From assembly GCF_002929505.1 (NCBI RefSeq), contig NZ_PJJL01000067.1:1-64000 (forward strand): 64,000 nucleotides of DNA, given 5' to 3'. The notes under the pieces are model-generated. The model saw only the letters and a list, made by a program, of their open reading frames with translations, did not search any database and was not told the DNA's origin. Made by a program: the position numbers and the translations under genes. The stretch comes from Cryobacterium sp. Y57 (GTDB taxonomy: Bacteria; Actinomycetota; Actinomycetes; Actinomycetales; Microbacteriaceae). Of this stretch, positions 1 to 8,377 are shown one piece after another. Numbering within the stretch: position 1 is the stretch's first letter; every line of letters begins with the position of its first letter.

Positions 1-91
1 ATAGATACATTACGGTCCCACCACCCACCCGTCAAAACGCCCCCCACCCGGGCGTGTCGCACCACCAACATCCGCTCCCCTATCACGTAAA

Positions 92-126
92 AAACCGGGC
101 CCACGTTATGAACGTGGGCCCGGTTT
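92..126 (-). terminator. Perfect hairpin terminator after sahH
   Basis: Perfect inverted repeat with 16-base arms (92-107 and 111-126, AAACCGGGCCCACGTT) and a 3-base loop. The A run at its low-coordinate end becomes a U tract for a transcript coming from sahH on the minus strand, which ends at 178. This fits an intrinsic terminator. Confidence 0.8.
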
Positions 127-130
127 ACAA

Positions 131-164
131 CCTGGGCCCAGGGACGGGGCCCAGGCCCCGTCCC
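131..164. repeat. GC-rich GGGCCC/GGCCCCGTCC hairpin, copy 1
   Basis: Contains the small palindrome CCTGGGCCCAGG and an 11-base-arm hairpin (141-151 and 154-164, GGGACGGGGCC). The GGGCCC plus GGCCCCGTCC vocabulary recurs at 15898-15939 and 22596-22663, always beyond gene 3' ends. It may act as a second terminator stem for sahH. Confidence 0.6.
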
Positions 165-177
165 CAAGAGGCAGGGG

Positions 178-1665
<1,488 letters not shown>

Positions 1666-1765
1666 GCTGCTATCTTGCCATTTCTCTCTGAACAACCTCC
1701 ACATTGTTCTGCTAATGCGTGGGCAGGCCACTCAGCGAGCGAATGCCACCCCCACCAAGAATGGG

Positions 1766-2002
1766 TCACGGCAGCCCTGGACTTCCACTCTCGGGATCGT
1801 CGGCCAGGAGCCGATGACGTAGGAGGTGCCAGCCACGCGGAGCACTCGTACGCTCCGCATGTCGAGAGCACAGGTCAAAACTGTGTGGTTCCGAGCGAAC
1901 GGAGAGCGGGCCGAGTACTGCCAGGGACTCCGCATAGTCGAAGGTGAGCGTGGCCACCGAGGGTTCGAGGCAGGCGACACGAGAACACGGGCGGAATGTC
2001 AT
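1766..2002 (-). CDS. DUF3499 family protein
   Basis: Small actinobacterial protein of 78 residues, function unknown. It shows the family features: N-terminal RxCSRxxC, then SVATLTFDYAESLAVLGPLS, then EPHSFDLCSRHAE and a TAPRGW segment. The paired cysteines suggest metal binding (inference). The open frame extends upstream to 2272, but homology begins at the ATG at 2002. TACCCT lies 8 bases before this ATG (2011-2016) and may be the -10 of a short-leader promoter. It is divergent from the Zincin_1 gene and 100 bp upstream of sahH. The mycobacterial relative (Rv3258c) also adjoins the metallopeptidase-like gene, which supports the call. Confidence 0.85.
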   Translation of the reverse strand: MTFRPCSRVACLEPSVATLTFDYAESLAVLGPLSVRSEPHSFDLCSRHAERTSAPRGWHLLRHRLLADDPESGSPGLP

Positions 2003-2034
2003 TGCCTCTAAGGGTAGCCGCTTCCCGGCCGCCG

Positions 2035-2040
2035 TAGGAT
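2035..2040 (+). promoter_or_regulatory. -10 box of a leaderless promoter (TAGGAT)
   Basis: TAGGAT followed by six bases and then the ATG at 2047 places transcription start at or next to the start codon. No separate Shine-Dalgarno is needed. No convincing -35 is visible. Confidence 0.5.
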
Positions 2041-2046
2041 GGCAGC

Positions 2047-2493
2047 ATGTCTCGATCCCGTCGTTCCGCAACCCCCGAACCGACGGTGCGCGGTCGTGGG
2101 CGCGACCGGCACGGCCGCGGCATCCGTAGTTCGGCGACCGGCCCGTTCCTGCCCCCACTGCGCACTCGCATCGATCTGTTTGACATGACGATCGCCAGCA
2201 CAATCGAGTATTTGCGCGGCGTCTGGCCCGAAGAACTGGGCAAATCCGTGTTTGAGGTCGCCTCCGGACCACTCTCGGTCATACCCGGCATTGGCGTCGA
2301 GCGCTGGATGGTGACTCCGGAGACGAACCGCGTCGTCTTCTATCGCCTGCCGATCCAACGCCTGTCACGCCTGCACGAAAACGATGAGATACACCAGCGC
2401 ATGATGATCGAGACCTGCGTCTTTCGCGGCGTCGCCGAGCTGCTCGGCAAAGACCCCTGGGACCTCGCGCCGGATCGCTTCCGCCACTTCTAG
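2047..2493 (+). CDS. Zincin_1 (DUF1025) metallopeptidase-family protein, HExxH degenerate
   Basis: 148 residues. The basic start with GRDRHGRGIR, the VVFYRLPIQ strand and the C-terminal helix VAELLGKDPWDLAPDRF match the actinobacterial metallopeptidase family protein (Rv3259-like). The helix that would carry HExxHxxG reads HQRMMIETCVFRG, so the zinc-binding Glu and second His are missing and peptidase activity is doubtful. The role is unknown and the protein is probably cytosolic. TAGGAT at six bases before the ATG suggests a leaderless mRNA. It is divergent from DUF3499, as expected for this conserved block. Confidence 0.8.
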   Translation: MSRSRRSATPEPTVRGRGRDRHGRGIRSSATGPFLPPLRTRIDLFDMTIASTIEYLRGVWPEELGKSVFEVASGPLSVIPGIGVERWMVTPETNRVVFYRLPIQRLSRLHENDEIHQRMMIETCVFRGVAELLGKDPWDLAPDRFRHF

Positions 2494-2823
2494 GTTTTGG
2501 TACACGACCGACGACCACCGCGTAGGCGTCGCGGCACGTGTGCGAGGTGATGACACGTGATCAAATCACTGCCACTTCTCCGACGCCTACCGCGAACAGC
2601 AATCCGGTTCGACCGGCATCCGCTTTTCAGACCGATCCGTGCCAGGACTGGGATCGCGGCCTGTCTGCGCGGTTATTCGGTGCGTCCGCGTGTCTGGACG
2701 TTTGCTGTATTTAGTAACAGAAAGGTAACAGATCGGAGCAATTCCAAACCGATTCCGGGATGGAGCCGAACACCATGCAGACCCCAACACCACCTGCTCG
2801 ATCTATGGAAAAGGATTCATCCC
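2494..2823. other. Intergenic, no gene recognised
   Basis: 330 bases between the Zincin_1 gene and the lipoprotein. A frame is open through to the lipoprotein, but its upstream residues look non-coding. The A/T-richer stretch at about 2700-2735 (TTGCTGTATTTAGTAACAG) probably contains the lipoprotein promoter. Nothing else is evident. Confidence 0.4.
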
Positions 2824-3510
2824 ATGCGTGTATTCACTAAAGCCACTATCGGTTTCGCCTCTGCTGGAATTCTCATCGCCGGCCTCGCCGGCTGCTCAGC
2901 GGGCGCCAGTACGACGGCCCCGGCACCCGCTGCGAGCTCAAGCTCGTCCAACTCGGCCGAAGCCACTCCGACGCCGCTTGCCTCGATTCCCAGCCTCTCC
3001 GGTGTCGACACCGCCGTGTTGCTCGACGCCGGCTTCGGCGCTGCGCTGACGAGCCTCGGCCTGACCGCCGGTACAGTCGGAACGGCCACGCTTACTGACG
3101 GCAGCCTGCACTTTCCGATCACCGGTGGCAACGTAGATTACTACGACCCGGCCGAGAGCTACCGCCCCTTCGTTCAGGGCTCCATTCAGCACGAAGGATC
3201 CGGATTCTCGCTGTCCGCCGGTGATACCGTCGTCGAACTGACCAACTTCACCATCGACCCAGGCACCTCGGAGCTCTTCGGTGACGTCTCGGTCAACGGA
3301 GAGTCCGCAGCAACCCAGGCCTTGCTCTTCAACCTCTACGGTTCAACCCTGGAGCCCCTCAAGATGGAGGGCGACAACGCCATCCTCACCGGCACCACGG
3401 TTCACATCTCCTCCGTCGCCGCCGGCCTGCTGAACTCCACGTTCAGCACCGAAGCCGTCACTGACCAGATGCTCGTCGGCATCGCGACCATCACCGCCGC
3501 GACCAAGTAG
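2824..3510 (+). CDS. Exported lipoprotein, beta-rich HtaA-like domain
   Basis: 228 residues. The N-terminus has a short basic region, a hydrophobic helix and the lipobox LAGC (Cys about residue 21), so it should be an outer-leaflet lipoprotein. A Ser/Ala/Thr-rich linker follows, then one globular beta-rich domain with FPITGGNVDYYDP, IQHEGSGFSLSAGDT and a TNFTIDPGTSELFGDVSVNG strand pair. That pattern resembles HtaA-type or related surface domains, but heme ligands are not obvious and function is unknown. The ATG at 2824 is preceded by AAAGGA, and the in-frame upstream extension lacks protein character. A perfect hairpin terminator follows at 3545, suggesting a single-gene transcript. Confidence 0.75.
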   Translation: MRVFTKATIGFASAGILIAGLAGCSAGASTTAPAPAASSSSSNSAEATPTPLASIPSLSGVDTAVLLDAGFGAALTSLGLTAGTVGTATLTDGSLHFPITGGNVDYYDPAESYRPFVQGSIQHEGSGFSLSAGDTVVELTNFTIDPGTSELFGDVSVNGESAATQALLFNLYGSTLEPLKMEGDNAILTGTTVHISSVAAGLLNSTFSTEAVTDQMLVGIATITAATK

Positions 3511-3544
3511 TAACTCGGCTCTTCATGAGCGAATAAGCAATACA

Positions 3545-3586
3545 GCAAAGATCGGGGCCCGCCACACGGCGGGCCCCGATCTTTGC
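3545..3586 (+). terminator. Perfect 19-bp hairpin terminator
   Basis: Arms 3545-3563 and 3568-3586 (GCAAAGATCGGGGCCCGCC) are perfect reverse complements with loop ACAC. The element follows the lipoprotein stop by 34 bases and, being symmetrical, may also serve the converging glycerophosphodiesterase gene. Confidence 0.85.
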
Positions 3587-3672
3587 ATGCCCGGGGCCGC
3601 TTGCAGCTCGCGGCACGTAATGGGGAAGCCGGCACTCCTTCGTATGAGTACCCGCTTTGCTCCCAAGTGCCC

Positions 3673-3720
3673 CGACACGACTGGGCCACGACACGACTCG
3701 GCCACGACACGATCGGGCCG
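3673..3720. repeat. Three tandem 16-bp repeats
   Basis: Three adjacent copies of CGACACGACTGGGCCA (3673-3688, 3689-3704, 3705-3720) with one to three differences, in the gap between two converging genes. This is a small tandem repeat; no function is evident. Confidence 0.75.
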
Positions 3721-3751
3721 CGGGATTGAGCATCGGCAGGCGCTCAGCGCA

Positions 3752-4777
3752 TCAAACGGATGCCGCCACCCGGCTGCGCAGCTCATCGCGCACGCTCACG
3801 GCAAGGTCGGGATGGTCGACGAAGACCCCGTCGATTCCGCTGCCCATGACCGCCGCGAACTCGTCGCGCCACTCGCCGAAACTGGCCGGCTGATCCCCCC
3901 GGCGACACGACGCGGTAAGAAAAGTATTCTCGGGCCGCAGGGTCCAGCAGAAGATGTCCAGCCCGGCCGCGTGGGCGTCGGTAACGAGAGAAGAAATCAC
4001 CAAGTCGCCGACGGCCTCCGCATCGATGATCAGGGATTTGTCTACGCTGATGCCGTCGACGGTGCTACTGAGGGCATCGAGACCGGTTGCGCTGAGGTAA
4101 TCGGAGTAATACGGCGCTGCGGCGCCGAGCCGGGCGACCTGATCGAGCGGCTGACCGGTTGGGGCGATCAGGAACACACTTCGAGCGGTCATGCCGCGAT
4201 CCGCAATCTGCGCGAGCACGGTCGCTTCGAAGCTCTCGATGATGAGGCGGTCGTCGTCGTCGTTCCAACCGGCCGCGCGCACCTCAGCGACGAACAGCTC
4301 GTCGAGGGGCAGGCCGATCGAGGCGAAATAGGAGGCGTTCTTAATCTCCGCGACCATGCCGAGGGGGCGTTGACAGGTGTGTGAGTCCTCGTCGATAAGC
4401 TCGAACAGGTCGCTCAGCCGCATGATCGGGTATCGGTCGTCGTGCTGGACATTCTGCGGGCGCACGTGCGCAAGACGCTCCCGGGCGCGCAGAGTGGCCA
4501 GTTCGGCCCAGGTGAAATCTTCGGTGAACCAGCCAGTGAGGGTCTGACCGGCAAACTCCTTGGTCGTGCGGCGGCCGGTGAACTCGGCGCGAGACGCGAC
4601 ATCCGTGGTGACGGAAATGTCATTTTCATGGCGCAGCACCAACACTCCATCCCGGGTGGCGACGATGTCGGGTTCGACTGCGTCGGCGCCGAGCTCGAAC
4701 GCGAGGGCGTAGGCGGAACGGGTGTGTTCGGGGCGGTAGCCGCTGGCTCCGCGGTGACCGATGACAAGAGGGGACAT
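3752..4777 (-). CDS. Glycerophosphodiester phosphodiesterase (cytoplasmic)
   Basis: 341 residues, GlpQ/UgpQ type. It hydrolyses glycerophosphodiesters to sn-glycerol 3-phosphate and an alcohol. The start HRGASGYRPEHT holds the catalytic His-Arg, then GADAVEPDIV carries the metal-binding Glu and Asp, and VLRHEND the second His. There is no signal peptide, so it should act on imported diesters. A longer frame begins at 4882, but homology begins directly after the ATG at 4777, which follows TACGGT by six bases (leaderless). It is divergent from the Ugp-like transporter at 4975, and the pairing supports glycerophosphodiester uptake and breakdown. Confidence 0.88.
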   Translation of the reverse strand: MSPLVIGHRGASGYRPEHTRSAYALAFELGADAVEPDIVATRDGVLVLRHENDISVTTDVASRAEFTGRRTTKEFAGQTLTGWFTEDFTWAELATLRARERLAHVRPQNVQHDDRYPIMRLSDLFELIDEDSHTCQRPLGMVAEIKNASYFASIGLPLDELFVAEVRAAGWNDDDDRLIIESFEATVLAQIADRGMTARSVFLIAPTGQPLDQVARLGAAAPYYSDYLSATGLDALSSTVDGISVDKSLIIDAEAVGDLVISSLVTDAHAAGLDIFCWTLRPENTFLTASCRRGDQPASFGEWRDEFAAVMGSGIDGVFVDHPDLAVSVRDELRSRVAASV

Positions 4778-4783
4778 CTGCAC

Positions 4784-4789
4784 ACCGTA
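4784..4789 (-). promoter_or_regulatory. -10 box TACGGT of a leaderless promoter
   Basis: Read on the minus strand, TACGGT, six bases, then ATG at 4777. The same TACGGTGT sequence precedes starts at 14015 and 32749. No clear -35. Confidence 0.5.
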
Positions 4790-4974
4790 ACTGTGCCGAG
4801 TGACGCCGACGGTCGGTCCAGGTGAACACCCGCTGAAGTTTTGACGCGGTGCAGGCGAACGCCACGCGACAACTGCGCGCATTCGCCTGAATCGACCGAT
4901 CGGCTATCAATACGTTCCCTAACCTGACAGAGTCTGCTGCTTGGCTGACGGCACTTTTCAGGAGATTTCAGCGC

Positions 4975-5952
4975 ATGCCCACCATCGAGGACCTACACCG
5001 CGGCACTGCGTCAGCGGTAGCGGCCCCGACGAACGTCGCGACGCCGGCGCAGCGCCGTGCATTCACCCCGCGCAAGAAAAAGAAACCGTGGAAATCGTGG
5101 CTGCTGTTTCTGCTGTTCGCCGGGCCAAACGTGGCCCTGCTCATCGTCTTCACCTACAAGCCACTCCTGCAATCGCTCTATTACTCGACCCTGCAGTGGA
5201 ACCTGGGTTCGGCGTCGGCAATTCCGGTGGGTCTTGGCAACTATGTCACCTGGTTCAACGACCCCGGCACGGCTCGGGTCGTCACGGTCACCCTGATCTT
5301 CACTGTCGCGACCGTGGGCGGCGGCATGGTCATCGGCCTGCTGTTCGCGGTGTTGCTCAACCGTAAGCTGCATGGCCGCGGCGCCGCCCGCACCGTTATC
5401 GTTGCGCCGTATGTGCTCTCCGGGGTCGCGGTCGGCCTGCTTTGGCTGTTCGTTTTCGACCCGAACTTCGGCATCACCGCGGCGCTGCTCGACGCCATCG
5501 GTGTGGCCTCACCGCCCTGGTACAACGATCCGCAGTGGGCGCTGGTCATGGTCATCATCGTCTACCTCTGGAAAAACGTCGGCTACGTCGCGCTCATCTA
5601 CCTGGCTGCCCTGCAGTCGGTGCCCCGGGACTTGCTCGAGGCAGCGTCGCTCGACGGCGCAACGCCGCTGCGCGCATTTCGCAACATCGTGTTGCCGCTG
5701 CTCGGCCCGACGACCTTCTTTCTGTCGATCACGACGCTGCTGAGCTCATTGCAGTCCTTCGACATCATCCAGGCGATGACCAAGGGCGGACCGCTCGAAG
5801 GCACCACCACGATGATGTACCAGATCTATCAGGAAGGCTTTCAGGCCGGTCGAGCCGGGTATTCTTCCGCGGTCGCGACGATTTTGTTCGCCGTCTTGCT
5901 CGTGGTCACTCTGATTCAAATGAAGTACGTCGAGAAACGAGTGCACTACTGA
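4975..5952 (+). CDS. ABC importer permease, UgpA/MalF type
   Basis: 325 residues, probably six membrane segments. The first is in WKSWLLFLLFAGPNVALLIVF after a basic N-terminus with KKKK. The cytoplasmic EAA loop is seen in LLEAASLDGATPLRAFRNIVLPLL. It forms the permease dimer with the next gene product. The ATG at 4975 is preceded by AGGAG at 4959-4963. It overlaps the next gene by one base (TGATG). No ATPase gene is nearby, so a shared MsiK/UgpC-like ATPase elsewhere is expected. Glycerol-3-phosphate or a diester is the likely substrate given the binding protein and the divergent phosphodiesterase, but sugars cannot be excluded. Confidence 0.85.
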   Translation: MPTIEDLHRGTASAVAAPTNVATPAQRRAFTPRKKKKPWKSWLLFLLFAGPNVALLIVFTYKPLLQSLYYSTLQWNLGSASAIPVGLGNYVTWFNDPGTARVVTVTLIFTVATVGGGMVIGLLFAVLLNRKLHGRGAARTVIVAPYVLSGVAVGLLWLFVFDPNFGITAALLDAIGVASPPWYNDPQWALVMVIIVYLWKNVGYVALIYLAALQSVPRDLLEAASLDGATPLRAFRNIVLPLLGPTTFFLSITTLLSSLQSFDIIQAMTKGGPLEGTTTMMYQIYQEGFQAGRAGYSSAVATILFAVLLVVTLIQMKYVEKRVHY

Positions 5953-6800
5953 TGTCCACGCCTACCTCGACCTCGCGTCGCCGTAAACCGCTTCAACTCG
6001 GCGGCTACCTTGGTTTGATCCTGGCCATCGCGATCATGATTCTGCCGCTGGTCTGGATGTTCCTGGCCGGGTTCAAGGAACGCGACGAGATCTACACGGT
6101 GCCGATCCAGTGGCTGCCCAACAGCTACGACCTGTCGAACTATGCCGCCGCCCTGGCCGCCGTGCCGTTCGCAAACTTTTTTCTCAACAGCACCATCACC
6201 ACGGTGATCGGCGCCGGACTGAAAATGCTGCTCGGCCTGACCACCGCGTACGCTGTCGTCTTTCTGGAGTTTCCGTTCAAGAAGTTCGTCTTCGGCCTGG
6301 TGATCTTCGCCCTTCTGGTCCCGCAGCAGATCGTGATGATTCCCAACTTCACCCTCGTAGCCTCGCTCGGGTGGATCAACACGTATCAAGGCATCATCGT
6401 GCCTGGTCTCGCCAGCGCGTTCGGCACCTTTCTGTTTCGCCAGCACTTTCTGACCCTGCCGATCTCCATTCTCGAAGCCGCAGCACTCGACGGAGCCAGT
6501 CACTGGACCCGCCTCTGGCGTTTCATCGTGCCCATCTCGGCACCAACCATCGCCGCGGTGGCTTTGATCTCGATCGTCTCTGAATGGAACGAATACCTCT
6601 GGCCGCTGCTCGTTGTCGACCGCTCCGACATGATGACGCTGCCGGTGGGACTGACCCTGTTGCAAAACAACGACGGCGTCACCAACTGGGGCGTGCTGAT
6701 GGCCGGAACTGTGCTGGTCACCGTGCCGGTGCTCATCGCGTTTTTTGCGCTACAAAAACGCATCATCGCCGGGCTGACGGCCGGCGGCGTAACCGGCTGA
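5952..6800 (+). CDS. ABC importer permease, UgpE/MalG type
   Basis: 282 residues, six predicted helices beginning with LGLILAIAIMILPLVWMFLAGFK. The EAA loop ILEAAALDGASHWTRLWRFIVPI contacts the ATPase. The start ATG at 5952 overlaps the stop of the preceding permease as TGATG, so translation is coupled. Ends IIAGLTAGGVTG, the usual MalG-like tail. The binding-protein gene starts 77 bases later. Confidence 0.87.
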   Translation: MSTPTSTSRRRKPLQLGGYLGLILAIAIMILPLVWMFLAGFKERDEIYTVPIQWLPNSYDLSNYAAALAAVPFANFFLNSTITTVIGAGLKMLLGLTTAYAVVFLEFPFKKFVFGLVIFALLVPQQIVMIPNFTLVASLGWINTYQGIIVPGLASAFGTFLFRQHFLTLPISILEAAALDGASHWTRLWRFIVPISAPTIAAVALISIVSEWNEYLWPLLVVDRSDMMTLPVGLTLLQNNDGVTNWGVLMAGTVLVTVPVLIAFFALQKRIIAGLTAGGVTG

Positions 6801-6877
6801 CACATCGGCATCCGGTTATTCAGCGGATGCCGCCCCTCGATTTTCCACTTGAGACCACCCCCTACCAGGAGAGTTTT

Positions 6878-8230
6878 ATGAACACGACACCCTCGTTCAC
6901 AATCAACCGCCGGCAGATCCTGAAGCTCGCCGCTGTGTTCGGCGCCACGGCCACCCTCGCCGCGTGCAGCGGACCGTCGCTGGGAGCGGGCGCCGGTGCC
7001 GCTGACGTCGCGGTAACAGACTGGACGGGCATCACACCAGCCAAGGAGATCACCTGGTGGAGCAACCACCCGGGGACCTCGAAGCTGATCGAGGAAGAGA
7101 TCATCAAGCGCTTCCAGGCCGAGAACCCGCAGATCACGGTGAACCTGGTCACGGCCGGCGCCAACTATGACGAGATCGCGCAGAAGTTTCAGGCGGCGTC
7201 GGGCACCAACAGCGTGCCCGACCTCGTGCTGGCCAGCGATGTGTGGTGGTTTCGTTACATGATCAACGGCCAGATTCTTCCGATCGACGATCTTGCCCGG
7301 CATCTCGAGATCGACACCGCCGACTTCAACGAAACTCTGTACGACGACTACACCTTCACCGGCAACCACTGGGCTATCCCCTACGCCCGCTCGACGCCGC
7401 TGTTCTATTACAACAAGGCCGTTTGGGCCAAGGCCGGGCTGCCCGACCGCGCGCCCAAGACCTGGGCCGAATTCGATGAGTGGGCGCCGAAGATTCAGGC
7501 CGATGGCGGCGTGACCCCCCTCGGTCTCGGCAAGGGTGCGTCCTGGGCTGCGTGGTGGTTCTGCAACATGCTGTGGGGACAGGGCGGTGCCTACTCTGAC
7601 GAGTGGACGATGACGCTCGACACCCCCGAAGCGATCGCGGCAGCGGACTACCTGCAGTCACTGATTTACGACAAGAAGGTCGCCACCGTGGCGGCTGTGG
7701 ACCAGGTCGCCGATTTCGGCGCCGGTCTGACCGGGTGCATCATGGGCTCGACCGGCTCGCTCACCGGCATTCTGGAGGCCGCGACCTTCGAGGTCGGCAC
7801 CGGCTTTCTGCCGGAAGGGCCCGAAGGCCAGGCCTGCCCAACCGGCGGAACGGGCATCGCCATCGCCGCCGACCGCACCCCGGAGCAGCAGTTGGCCGCC
7901 GGCATGTTCTTGAAGTTTCTGACCAACTCCGAGAACACGGCGTACTTCTCCTCGAACACCGGTTATATGCCGGTACGCACCTCCGCCCGCGACGGCGAGA
8001 CGATGACCAAGGTCTACGCCGAGTTCCCGCAGTTTCGCACGGCCGTCGACCAGCTCGAGACCACCCGCTCGCAGGACTGGGGCCGCGTCTTCGTACCGAA
8101 CGCCGACAAGGAGCTCACCACAGCGCTGGAGAAGATCATGCTCCAGCAGACCGACCCGGCCGAGGCGTTCGCGGTCGCGAGCACGGCGATCGCGACCTCG
8201 TTCGACGAGAACGTGAGCGCGTACCTCTAG
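6878..8230 (+). CDS. Extracytoplasmic solute-binding protein, UgpB-like
   Basis: 450 residues, binding lipoprotein of the importer. The N-terminus NRRQILKLAAVFGATATLAAC combines a twin-arginine motif and a lipobox, so it is probably a Tat-exported lipoprotein anchored at about Cys 31. UgpB-like segments include WWSNHPGTSKLIEEEI, IPYARSTPLFYYNKAVWAKA, GSTGSLTGI and SSNTGYMPVRTSA. These align with the glycerol-3-phosphate binder better than with maltose binders by eye. The ATG at 6878 has AGGAGAG at 6868. A hairpin terminator follows. Substrate assignment to glycerol phosphate compounds is an inference. Confidence 0.82.
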   Translation: MNTTPSFTINRRQILKLAAVFGATATLAACSGPSLGAGAGAADVAVTDWTGITPAKEITWWSNHPGTSKLIEEEIIKRFQAENPQITVNLVTAGANYDEIAQKFQAASGTNSVPDLVLASDVWWFRYMINGQILPIDDLARHLEIDTADFNETLYDDYTFTGNHWAIPYARSTPLFYYNKAVWAKAGLPDRAPKTWAEFDEWAPKIQADGGVTPLGLGKGASWAAWWFCNMLWGQGGAYSDEWTMTLDTPEAIAAADYLQSLIYDKKVATVAAVDQVADFGAGLTGCIMGSTGSLTGILEAATFEVGTGFLPEGPEGQACPTGGTGIAIAADRTPEQQLAAGMFLKFLTNSENTAYFSSNTGYMPVRTSARDGETMTKVYAEFPQFRTAVDQLETTRSQDWGRVFVPNADKELTTALEKIMLQQTDPAEAFAVASTAIATSFDENVSAYL

Positions 8231-8247
8231 TTTCGGGGTTTTGTGGG

Positions 8248-8276
8248 AGCGGGTCCGCCGAGTTGGCGGGCCCGCT
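8248..8276 (+). terminator. Hairpin terminator after the Ugp-like operon
   Basis: AGCGGGTCCGCC (8248-8259) and GGCGGGCCCGCT (8265-8276) pair with one mismatch or wobble around loop GAGTT, then TTGTGTG. Placed 18 bases after the binding-protein stop. Confidence 0.7.
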
Positions 8277-8377
8277 TGTGTGCATGTGGGGATGGTTTCC
8301 GGGCGTGCGCTGCTGATTTCGGGTCGAAACTCCCGGGTCGGCAGAGCGGCTGGCCGGTGCGATGCCGGTCAGGGCCT

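Noticed and set aside
3673..3720. CRISPR-like short repeats
   Set aside because: Units are directly adjacent without spacers and there are no cas genes.
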